A DNA stretch of 64,000 bases from JAAZBG01 sp964390065 (GTDB taxonomy: Bacteria; Fibrobacterota; Chitinivibrionia; Chitinivibrionales; Chitinispirillaceae). Numbering within the stretch: position 1 is the stretch's first letter; the number at the start of each line of letters is the position of its first letter. The DNA lies in NCBI GenBank assembly GCA_964390065.1, contig CAYMGX010000004.1, forward strand, positions 19,937-83,936. Reading direction: 5' to 3'. Below are positions 17,259-25,124 of this stretch, piece by piece. The position numbers and the translations under genes are program-made. Under the pieces are notes generated by a model. That model was not told the origin of the DNA. It saw only the letters and a program-made list of their open reading frames with translations, and ran no database searches.

Positions 17259-18836
17259 GTGAAAGCAGGATTTATTAAAAAGCCAATGTTTTCAATATCA
17301 GTTCTTACCGGTATCATCGCAACCATTTCTGTTATCTACACAACCTGTTCCTTTGCAGAGGGGGAAAGGCCATCACGGGGATCAATTGCATTCGGTGCTG
17401 ACAAACAGCCTGACATTAAAACTCTGCCCCAGTTTGAAGGCTTCAGGACTGTTTTCGCAGACCTTGCTGAAAAGGTAATACCCACCGTCGTACAGGTTAT
17501 TCCAACCAAGGTTGACACAATCGTATTTACCAACAATCCATTTTATCAGTATTTTGGCGATCCGTTTGGATTTAACGAATTCTTTGGTAACCCCCGCGGT
17601 CAACAGCCGCGCAGACAACAGCCGCAAATGCAGAAAAAGGAGTATCGGCAGCAAAGCCTCGGTTCCGGTGTAATCGTTTCAAAAGATGGCTATATTATGA
17701 CAAACTACCACGTCGTCGCCGGTGCCAATGAAATACAGGTAAAGACATCTGACAACCGTAGTTTTGAAGCTACTATAGTCGGATCAGACTCACTTGCTGA
17801 TGTCGCGGTTATTAAAATTAAGGAAAAAGTAAAAGACCTCCCTGTTGCATACCTTGGTAACAGTGATGAGATTCGTCCGGGTGACTGGGCCGTTGCTGTC
17901 GGTAACCCGTTCAGCCTGTCATCATCGGTAACCCTTGGCATTGTATCTGCACTTGGGAGGACGGCAAGCAATAATAACAGCAGTTATCAAAATTTCATTC
18001 AAACTGACGCTGCAATCAATCCTGGAAACTCCGGTGGTGCACTTGTAAACATAAAGGGTGAGCTCATTGGTATCAATACCATGATCTATACCCAGTCAGG
18101 TGGATATATGGGTATTGGTTTTGCGATTCCAATCAACATGGCTAAAAAAATCATGGAAGACCTTATCTATGAGGGAAAGGTTTCCCGCGGTTGGCTTGGT
18201 GTGATGATCCAGGAACTTGATCAGGCAACTATAGAGGGTTTCGGCCTTCCTCCAAATACAAAAGGCGTACTTATCGGTGATGTCTTCAAAGATCAGCCGG
18301 CAGCAAAGGCAGGGATCAAGCGTGGTGATATAATTCAGACCTTTGATGGTAAAGCTGTAACAAACCCCAACGAACTGCGTAATGAAGTAGCAACAGTTAA
18401 TCCGGGAAAAAAGGTTCCTGCCGAGATTCTCAGAGGCGGTAAAAAACTAACAGTCAATGTTACTTTATCAGGGCGCGATAAAGAGGGGGATAAAACAGAA
18501 TCCGAGGAGACCAAGACTGATGCAAATTCTCCGGCAACAGACAATGTAGCTTTGTTAGGAATCAAAACCGGAAATCTTACTGCAGAATTGAGAGAACAAC
18601 TTGATCTTGACAAAAACATACAGGGTGTTGTAGTGCTTGAAGTAAAGGGCGGATCACCAGCTGAAGGAGCCGGGATTCAACAAAATGATGTTATTTTACA
18701 GGCTAACCGGCAGGACATAACAAATGTTGCTTCATTTAAAGCTGCAACAAAAGGTATAAAAGCCGGTGACTCTGTACTGCTTTTGATCCAACGTGAAGGA
18801 AATACTTTTTACAAGGCATTTAAACTGAAAAAATAA
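17259..18836 (+). CDS. HtrA/DegP-family periplasmic serine protease with two PDZ domains
   Basis: The start is GTG at 17259 with AAGGAG eight bases upstream, giving 525 residues. A signal peptide or anchor spans about residues 10-33. The trypsin-like domain has the catalytic triad His (TNYHVVAGA, about residue 151), Asp (DSLADVAVIKI) and Ser (NPGNSGGAL, about residue 258). PDZ1 (GWLGVMIQELD, AAKAGIKRGDIIQTFDGK) and PDZ2 (LGIKTGNLT, PAEGAGIQQNDVILQ) follow. A Gln/Arg-rich linker (PRGQQPRRQQPQ) sits ahead of the protease core. It degrades or refolds damaged envelope proteins. The gene is alone and ends in a strong terminator. Confidence 0.93.
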   Translation: MKAGFIKKPMFSISVLTGIIATISVIYTTCSFAEGERPSRGSIAFGADKQPDIKTLPQFEGFRTVFADLAEKVIPTVVQVIPTKVDTIVFTNNPFYQYFGDPFGFNEFFGNPRGQQPRRQQPQMQKKEYRQQSLGSGVIVSKDGYIMTNYHVVAGANEIQVKTSDNRSFEATIVGSDSLADVAVIKIKEKVKDLPVAYLGNSDEIRPGDWAVAVGNPFSLSSSVTLGIVSALGRTASNNNSSYQNFIQTDAAINPGNSGGALVNIKGELIGINTMIYTQSGGYMGIGFAIPINMAKKIMEDLIYEGKVSRGWLGVMIQELDQATIEGFGLPPNTKGVLIGDVFKDQPAAKAGIKRGDIIQTFDGKAVTNPNELRNEVATVNPGKKVPAEILRGGKKLTVNVTLSGRDKEGDKTESEETKTDANSPATDNVALLGIKTGNLTAELREQLDLDKNIQGVVVLEVKGGSPAEGAGIQQNDVILQANRQDITNVASFKAATKGIKAGDSVLLLIQREGNTFYKAFKLKK

Positions 18837-18860
18837 ACAACTTATCTCCTCCCTTTATTT

Positions 18861-18902
18861 AAAAGGCATTCTTTACTGCACATAAAGAATGCCTTTTTTT
18901 TT
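18861..18902 (+). terminator. Rho-independent terminator of htrA
   Basis: AAAGGCATTCTTTA pairs with TAAAGAATGCCTTT across a short loop and is followed by a run of nine or more T residues, 25 bases after the htrA stop. Confidence 0.9.
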
Positions 18903-19074
18903 GGTATACCGACTTCAGAAAATTGCTTATCCCTGATTCCACTTGACTCTATACATTAGTGAGAGTTATCTTTCTATTTACCATAAGTGCAGTAGTAAAT
19001 TTCTGCACGTTTTTAAAATTTGCCTTATATTGCACATTGTATACAATTTTAATCTTCAAAAGAGAGGATATCTG

Positions 19075-19956
19075 ATGAATAGAAGAAGTTTGATAGGAAT
19101 TTTCAGTTTAACCGCATTATTAATTGCCGGTTGCGGTGTTTCTGAAAAATCGATCCAGGATGGTCATACCAAGATCGAGGCACTCAAAGCAAAAGGTGTG
19201 CCGGATTCATTACTGTCACAGTCAAAGCTGTATCTCCGTATGGCGAGTGATGGCATACTTCACAAGAACCGCACAGAATCATCAAAAGGAATGAGTGAAT
19301 TTAAAAAGGAAATTTCCAGCGTTGAAAAATCTGCTGCATCAGTAATCAGTCAACTTGATTCTGAAATCAGCGCAATCCGTAATCAGGCAGAGTCAATTAA
19401 AGCACGGCTTACCGAACATCAGGTTTTCAAACTTGATAGTGCAATGAAAGTTGTGGATTCGCTTCTTGGTGTCAACAATAAAGCGGATGCAGTTGCAAAA
19501 TGCAGAAAAATCCAGAAACTGCTTCCAGTTCTTATCGAAGATGAAAGAAAAGCCACTGAAATTAAAGATAAAGTTTTTGGCACCTGGACTTGTACAAACG
19601 TAACAAAACACTCTGAAGATCCGACAGTTAATGCAGTTGAGAAGAAAATTTTTATTCTTAACAGGGATGGAACTGCCAAATTTATTGAGAAGAAAACCGG
19701 TAAAAGCGGTCCCTATCTGAAAGAAGACTATGAATATAATTCATATGGTACATTCGGTTTCATGGGTGATACAGTATACCTTTCAATCAACAGATTCGTC
19801 GCTGTAAAACAGAATTTTACACGCATGACAGATATAAAGAAAAAGGTCTGGACACCAGATAACCACCCGTCATATGATACGATTATTACAGACAAGAGTC
19901 AGGACCGCTTTGTTGCATACCAGGATCTGCTTGCTGATTTCACACGATCAAAATAA
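19075..19956 (+). CDS. Lipoprotein with helical domain and beta-rich C-terminal domain, function unknown
   Basis: I set the start at the ATG at 19075 (293 residues) because AGAGAGGA lies just upstream and the protein then begins with a lipoprotein signal, MNRRSLIGIFSLTALLIAGC, with Cys at residue 20. The frame upstream to 18943 has no such features. Residues about 25-170 are helical and charged (SIQDGHTKIEALKAKG, EKSAASVISQLDSEISAI), probably a coiled-coil bundle. Residues about 180-290 begin GTWTCTNVTK and contain KIFILNRDGTAKFIEK and GTFGFMGDTVYLSI, resembling a lipocalin-like or META-type barrel. No function is recognised. A terminator follows. Confidence 0.7.
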   Translation: MNRRSLIGIFSLTALLIAGCGVSEKSIQDGHTKIEALKAKGVPDSLLSQSKLYLRMASDGILHKNRTESSKGMSEFKKEISSVEKSAASVISQLDSEISAIRNQAESIKARLTEHQVFKLDSAMKVVDSLLGVNNKADAVAKCRKIQKLLPVLIEDERKATEIKDKVFGTWTCTNVTKHSEDPTVNAVEKKIFILNRDGTAKFIEKKTGKSGPYLKEDYEYNSYGTFGFMGDTVYLSINRFVAVKQNFTRMTDIKKKVWTPDNHPSYDTIITDKSQDRFVAYQDLLADFTRSK

Positions 19957-19981
19957 ATACTACACAATGTGTAACATTATT

Positions 19982-20011
19982 AAGACAAGGCATTATCGCC
20001 TTGTCTTTTTT
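19982..20011 (+). terminator. Rho-independent terminator after the lipoprotein gene
   Basis: AAGACAAGGC and GCCTTGTCTT pair around a six-base loop and are followed by TTTTTT. The T-tract touches the stop codon of the convergent MlaC-like gene at 20010. On the minus strand the same stem lacks a T-tract. Confidence 0.85.
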
Positions 20012-20609
20012 ATTTATCAGAACTTTCGTTGTAACTATCGGCCTTTTTCTGAAGCAGTGATGTCAGCTCATTGAGTGTTTTTGTTTTTAAAAGTTCTGTA
20101 AACTGTTCCCGATACGTACGTACCGTTGACATGTCACCAATTAAAAGATCCCATACCTTCCACTGCCCGTTACTCTTTTGCATCTTGTAAACAACTACCG
20201 TTTGCTTATCCTTATTCCGTAAACGTGCATTTAATGTCACTTTTTCTGCCGATGAATCCAGTATGGTATACATTACAGAATCAGCCTGATACATTTCAAG
20301 TCTGGCAATAGAAGCGTTTTTTACCAGTCTTTCAAACTGATTTACAAAAGAACTTCTTTGCGCCGTTGATGCACTATCCCATATACTTTTTGGCAGCGCT
20401 CGCTGCCCCATCACCTGAAAATCGAATATATCATTAATCAGTGCTATAATTTTGTTTTTATTTTCGGCATTTTGTAAAGTATTATATGCCTTTATGGCAC
20501 CTTGAAGCTCTTTATCTTTGCTTTTGATTAAATCAACAGGTTCCAATCCCGCAACAACTATCATGGCTGTTATACAAAATAAACACCAGAATTTCACCCA
20601 TATATTCAT
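20010..20609 (-). CDS. MlaC/HpnM-like periplasmic phospholipid-binding protein
   Basis: I use the ATG at 20609 (199 residues), which has GAGGTGAC before it; the frame begins seven codons earlier. An N-terminal hydrophobic signal (VKFWCLFCITAMIVVAG) targets it to the periplasm. The body follows the MlaC (toluene-tolerance) pattern: DFQVMGQRAL, then a helix, KDKQTVVVYKMQK, GQWKVWDLLIGDMSTVRTYREQF and a C-terminal helix. MlaC and HpnM shuttle lipids between the inner and outer membranes. It is the last gene of the lipid/transport operon, 94 bases after the TolC-like gene. No MlaD/E/F partner is present in the window. Confidence 0.85.
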   Translation of the reverse strand: MNIWVKFWCLFCITAMIVVAGLEPVDLIKSKDKELQGAIKAYNTLQNAENKNKIIALINDIFDFQVMGQRALPKSIWDSASTAQRSSFVNQFERLVKNASIARLEMYQADSVMYTILDSSAEKVTLNARLRNKDKQTVVVYKMQKSNGQWKVWDLLIGDMSTVRTYREQFTELLKTKTLNELTSLLQKKADSYNESSDK

Positions 20610-20703
20610 TGTCACCTCGCTTTTTACCATAAACAGAATTTTGAATAATATCTTACCAGATAATAAACAATAACTACGCTATACGATGCAGTACCATTAT
20701 ATA

Positions 20704-22071
20704 TCATTCTGGTTTATTTACATTTTGCAAATATTCATCGAATGTCACCCCTGTTTTTACCATTAACCCTGCAACTGCAATATTGTAATCAAGTATCGCC
20801 CCTGCATAATCTTTCCTGCAAAGTACATTCTTCCCGTATGCTGAAACCAGTTGTTTAATTTTTGAATGGTCCAGATCGTATTTAATTGTAACCGATTTCA
20901 ATAAAGCATCAGAATTATCAAGAGCGATTTTTGCACTTTCACAGCGTTTATGATAAACGATTGTTTTTTTAAACTGTGTTTCCAGTTCAAGTAGTAACCC
21001 CTGCGATGCATAGGATTCCTTGTGGCGCAACTTGTCAAGTTCATTCTTTTCTTTCAGGTATTTATCCTTTAATGACCAATAGTTAAGGTTGAATCTCAAA
21101 CCGATACCAAGCGAACCTTCTTTATTGTTATATGGATTTAGAAGATCATCAGTACCATTCGACACATTTTTGTCAACAGACACCCTTGAGAACTTTAATC
21201 CACCAACAGCAAATGCATCAGGCAACAGTTCACCAATTGCTGTATTTACAACCATTTGCTGCGCCTTAATACCATTTTGCAGTCTCTGAAGATCCGGGTG
21301 ATAGCATAGTAGCTGCTTTTTTAGAGTGTCCAACGGCCCCGTTTTTTCAGTACGTATTGACAATATGCTGTCTTTAAACGAAAAGCTGCTATCCTGAATA
21401 CAGAAAGTAATCGCCCGGCATGCAGCGTCCAGACCATGCTCAGCCTGATACAATCCGTCATCAATCGTAAACATCTGCGCCCTAAGCTCTAAAAGATCAT
21501 CCTGTGTTACATCACTACTTTCGCTATCAAGATCTTCTTTAACTTTGTTAACAGCTTTTTCAAGGTTACTTTTTACCTCTGTGGCAAGTGACATCATTTG
21601 CTTTGCGTAGATATATTTGTAATAAAGTTCCTGCAACGATCCGGATAACTCTATCTGTGCCTTCCGTTTTTCACACTCTGTCAAAGCAATGGCATAGGTT
21701 GATGCTTTCATTCCATGTATCAATCGGTCAATATTCAATGGCTGCATCAGTTTAATTTCAGTGCCGAAAAACGGATCAATTTTACCAAAATTATATGATT
21801 CATCCGCATTCCCGTTGGCATCATGTTTTATACTATACCGTGGAGCAGGGCCAACAGCAAAAGCGACCTCCAGCTTTGGAATGATTGCACTATTTCGGAG
21901 TGCTTTCTTTTGTAATTGAGCCTTTGTCGTTTCAAAATTTTTTTCCTGAATTTTTGGTTCATTTGCCAGCCCCTTGTTTACAAATGCGTATAAATCAAGT
22001 GTACCGTTTTTCACTTGTGCAAAAGGCAGGCAAACATACAACAGAAGGATACCAACTATATTCTTGTTCAT
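20704..22071 (-). CDS. TolC-family outer-membrane channel-like protein (lipid locus)
   Basis: This 455-residue protein has a signal peptide ending near LPFAQV and the long amphipathic helices of the outer-membrane efflux family, with two internal repeats. The conserved membrane-strand regions are PFFGTEIKLMQPL in the first repeat and NNKEGSLGIGLRFNLNYWSL in the second. It should form a trimeric outer-membrane channel spanning the periplasm. Its start overlaps the end of the DUF3047 gene by four bases. Its place in this operon suggests that it serves the neighbouring MMPL transporter rather than drug efflux, but that is an inference. Confidence 0.8.
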   Translation of the reverse strand: MNKNIVGILLLYVCLPFAQVKNGTLDLYAFVNKGLANEPKIQEKNFETTKAQLQKKALRNSAIIPKLEVAFAVGPAPRYSIKHDANGNADESYNFGKIDPFFGTEIKLMQPLNIDRLIHGMKASTYAIALTECEKRKAQIELSGSLQELYYKYIYAKQMMSLATEVKSNLEKAVNKVKEDLDSESSDVTQDDLLELRAQMFTIDDGLYQAEHGLDAACRAITFCIQDSSFSFKDSILSIRTEKTGPLDTLKKQLLCYHPDLQRLQNGIKAQQMVVNTAIGELLPDAFAVGGLKFSRVSVDKNVSNGTDDLLNPYNNKEGSLGIGLRFNLNYWSLKDKYLKEKNELDKLRHKESYASQGLLLELETQFKKTIVYHKRCESAKIALDNSDALLKSVTIKYDLDHSKIKQLVSAYGKNVLCRKDYAGAILDYNIAVAGLMVKTGVTFDEYLQNVNKPE

Positions 22072-22826
22072 TTTTCACCTGCTATTTTAAATTCTGCATA
22101 ATCGGCAATAACCACACTTTTCGTTGCATCACCATCAGAGAGTATTCCAATGCCTTTTAGTTCAGGACACTTATCAACCTTGTAAATTTTTTTAAAGTCA
22201 CTTTTAACATTAACAACAACTTTTTTCCACAGTCCCTTGTCATTTGCTGACCATGTATCTGCAACCACCATGTACATCTGCTGCATTGGATACAACACTG
22301 GATCTTTACGTATAGTTGTTCCTTTCGGTACGACCGAACTGTATACATACTTTATACAATACGTTTTTATTTTATCTTTAAAAATGAGATATACGGCACA
22401 CCCCGAGTCATTAAGCCCATTAATACGTTCATCTGCACCTACCGGAGGTATTTCTACCCGCCACAACCAGGATACATACTCAACATTTCGCATTGTGTCA
22501 GGAAATTGAAAACCATACCGCACAACCTTTTTTGTCGGATCATAATGAGAATGAATGTATTCCATTCCGGAATCACTCATCATAATTTCATAATAATTTT
22601 TGTCACCAGATAACTTATCTATTTTTGTAAATTGATGTACATATAAATCATATAAATAATCATCAGGATTACCGGGAGCTTTCAGAATTGTTTCATTTAC
22701 GGTAGTACCCATATTCAGATTATTACCGGATTGTGGCATTTTGATTTCAGCATTAAGAGATAAAAGCAACCCCGAAGTCAAGATTGCAAGATGCAAAACA
22801 TTTATATGCAGTTTTTTGATTCTCAT
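22068..22826 (-). CDS. DUF3047 family secreted protein
   Basis: This 252-residue protein has an N-terminal hydrophobic signal (NVLHLAILTSGLLLSLNA). The DUF3047 signature is visible: YVSWLWRVEIPPVGADER, then NDSGCAVYLIFKDK, IKYVYSSVVPKGTT and a C-terminal VVIADYAEFKIAG strand. The fold is expected to be a jelly-roll-like beta sandwich. The function of the family is not known. It overlaps both neighbours by four bases (TolC-like downstream, GT4 upstream), so it belongs to the operon's core. Confidence 0.78.
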   Translation of the reverse strand: MRIKKLHINVLHLAILTSGLLLSLNAEIKMPQSGNNLNMGTTVNETILKAPGNPDDYLYDLYVHQFTKIDKLSGDKNYYEIMMSDSGMEYIHSHYDPTKKVVRYGFQFPDTMRNVEYVSWLWRVEIPPVGADERINGLNDSGCAVYLIFKDKIKTYCIKYVYSSVVPKGTTIRKDPVLYPMQQMYMVVADTWSANDKGLWKKVVVNVKSDFKKIYKVDKCPELKGIGILSDGDATKSVVIADYAEFKIAGEK

Positions 22827-24058
22827 ACCCCGCCTTCACTAACAGATAATTCTGCATTTTTAATATTTCCAGGTAAAATATTCTTTTGCCTTTGCATTAC
22901 AATATACTTTATTTTATCAACTATTGGTTTTACCGTTTTTTCTGGAAAATAATTGTTTACAATGTGATCTCTTGCGTTCGTTCCGATTTGCAGCGCAAGG
23001 TCTGGTCTGTCAATTAATTCGGTAACACAACTGGCAAATGTATCCGGTCTTGTATCTTCAGCCAGCATACCGGTTCTTCCGTTGTCAATTAATTCCGGAA
23101 TACCTCCAACAGCAGTCGCAACAACAGGTTTTGCTAATGCCATAGCTTCCATTAATGCATTTGGAAAACCTTCTATTGAACGACTCCTGGAGGTCATCAT
23201 AACAATATCACATGAATTGTAAAATGCCTGTATATTTGAAATATAACCAAGGAATGTTATTGACGAACGTAGATTCAGTCTGTCTGCCTGCTCCTGATAT
23301 TTCTCACGCCATCCAAATTCACCGGCTACAAACACTTTAACAATTTTTCCCGAGTTATCAATTTCTTTAACTACATCAATTAAAAAATCAAGGCCTTTAT
23401 CCGGTGATGGCCGTACGGCCATCCCAAGTATGGCATCATACTTCCTGTCTCCGGCATATTGAATAAGATTCATTTTTTCTAATGTCACCATTAATAGTCG
23501 CTTATCCATACCATTGTAAATTATTGTAACAGGTATTGGTACCAGATCTCTCACAGAATTCTCTACGGACCTGCAATTTGCTATTACAGCATCGGGCGAC
23601 ATCAGACGTGCAAGCATAGTCAAACCAGTCCGTGCTACACTGCCATGCACTCTGCTTCCAAAACGCCATATACACGGTATCGATAACAGTTTGGCAACAG
23701 GAGCGCCGATGATCCACCCTGTTGCCCGACTTGCAAATATCAGATTGACTTTTTCCCTTTTAATTAATTTGTAGATATACAATGATGTTCTCCACCAGCA
23801 GCCCAGAAATTTTACAGCATGAATTATTACTGCAAAAACATTAAAAGGGCGTCCGTATTCAAAAGGAAAATCCGGACAATACGTAACGTTACAACCAGTA
23901 TTTATTGCAGCCTTGTAAACTTTGTCACCCGGTCCGCTTACAGCAATAACATCAATACCATACTCCGGCATCTCTTTTATGTGAAGAAGTGCCTGACGTT
24001 CTGCTCCGCCAAAACCTTCCGCTGGAATAATATACAGAACTTTAAATTTATGATTCAT
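22823..24058 (-). CDS. GT4-family glycosyltransferase
   Basis: This 411-residue GT-B fold enzyme has the N-terminal GGAERQALLHI loop typical of GT4. The C-terminal nucleotide-sugar domain has RPSPDKGLDFLIDV, a glycosyltransferase-type GEFG turn, and the EX7E motif in EGFPNALMEAMA followed by KPVVATAVGGIPELI. It should transfer a sugar, with retention, from a nucleotide donor to a cytoplasmic-side acceptor. The location between a flippase-like membrane protein and DUF3047, together with inositol phosphate synthase at the head of the locus, makes a lipid acceptor plausible. The donor is unknown. Confidence 0.88.
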   Translation of the reverse strand: MNHKFKVLYIIPAEGFGGAERQALLHIKEMPEYGIDVIAVSGPGDKVYKAAINTGCNVTYCPDFPFEYGRPFNVFAVIIHAVKFLGCWWRTSLYIYKLIKREKVNLIFASRATGWIIGAPVAKLLSIPCIWRFGSRVHGSVARTGLTMLARLMSPDAVIANCRSVENSVRDLVPIPVTIIYNGMDKRLLMVTLEKMNLIQYAGDRKYDAILGMAVRPSPDKGLDFLIDVVKEIDNSGKIVKVFVAGEFGWREKYQEQADRLNLRSSITFLGYISNIQAFYNSCDIVMMTSRSRSIEGFPNALMEAMALAKPVVATAVGGIPELIDNGRTGMLAEDTRPDTFASCVTELIDRPDLALQIGTNARDHIVNNYFPEKTVKPIVDKIKYIVMQRQKNILPGNIKNAELSVSEGGV

Positions 24059-24086
24059 AAAACACTATACCTTTTTAAGGATCCCT

Positions 24087-25124
24087 TTATGGTAACTCTG
24101 CCACGGCGGACATTTTCTTATATTGTTCAGGATTGCACCCTCTTTTATTTTCATAAAAAAACAGGACAAGCCCGGCAAAACAAACAAGTATCTGTCGAGC
24201 TCGTCGAATCAATGCAACAGATATACCGGCTGATACTGCTAATCCTATTTGACCGAATGCAAATGCCATTGAGCACTCAAATGCACCGGCGCGTGCCGGG
24301 ACAACTATAAAGAGTATATTAAATAATGTCCCAACAGCATTACAGAACAATAATTGTTGTATTCCAAGATCAATACCTGTTAATTTTGCTACCAAGTAAA
24401 TCTCCATCATCATTATTACATGTTCAATGAAATGATATACAAATGATTTACGTATGGCCGCTTCCCGTACTTTGTCATTTAAAAAATCGTTCAGAATTTC
24501 TTTGTGATGTACAGATTTTATGATATTTATAACATTCTTAAGAATTACTTTCCAAAATACGATAACACCAATTAAAAGTACCAGTATAGCACCGAGCAGG
24601 ATAACCATTCCTGTCGTTAACTCAACAAGTGAAAATGCAATCAATACTCCTGCAATTGCGATTACAAAGTCGGCAACAACATCAATTGTTTTATCAGCAG
24701 CAACAATCATGGTGCTGTTTTTCAAACCACCATATTCACGAGTTTTAAATGAACGTAGCGCTTCACCGCCAATTCCAGATACCGGTAATACCTGATTTAT
24801 TGCCTGACTTTGTATACGTAGCAGGAAAAGGCTCCGGAAAGATACTTTTTTACAATTATTCTGCCTGCTTAAAAGAGCCTGCCACCCTTTAGTTGCAAAT
24901 GTATTCCATACAAGAAATAAAACCGGTAATAGTAAAAACCCCCAGCCTATTGACAATGATAATGTAAGTGCACTGATTACTTCTTTACGAAATTGCCATA
25001 TTACCAGACATAGTACAGCAAGGAAAAACACTCTTAATACTTTTCTGATATAATCATACTTTCGAAAAAAATCAGGTATAATCATACTTATACTTTTACT
25101 ACCATTTTCAGATGCTGCTTTCAT
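24087..25124 (-). CDS. AglD/HpnL/MprF-type membrane protein (LPG synthase TM region, UPF0104)
   Basis: This 345-residue protein has about eight membrane helices (VLRVFFLAVLCLVIWQF, GWGFLLLPVLFLVWNTFA, LIGVIVFWKVIL and others). Family features include LRIQSQAINQVLPVSGIGGEA, which includes the conserved P.(G)..GE(A)LR loop, and a C-terminal VPARAGAFECSMAFAFG. Members include HpnL of hopanoid loci and the membrane half of MprF, which is thought to flip lipids. It overlaps the MMPL gene by four bases. A role in moving a lipid precursor across the inner membrane is inferred. Confidence 0.83.
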   Translation of the reverse strand: MKAASENGSKSISMIIPDFFRKYDYIRKVLRVFFLAVLCLVIWQFRKEVISALTLSLSIGWGFLLLPVLFLVWNTFATKGWQALLSRQNNCKKVSFRSLFLLRIQSQAINQVLPVSGIGGEALRSFKTREYGGLKNSTMIVAADKTIDVVADFVIAIAGVLIAFSLVELTTGMVILLGAILVLLIGVIVFWKVILKNVINIIKSVHHKEILNDFLNDKVREAAIRKSFVYHFIEHVIMMMEIYLVAKLTGIDLGIQQLLFCNAVGTLFNILFIVVPARAGAFECSMAFAFGQIGLAVSAGISVALIRRARQILVCFAGLVLFFYENKRGCNPEQYKKMSAVAELP

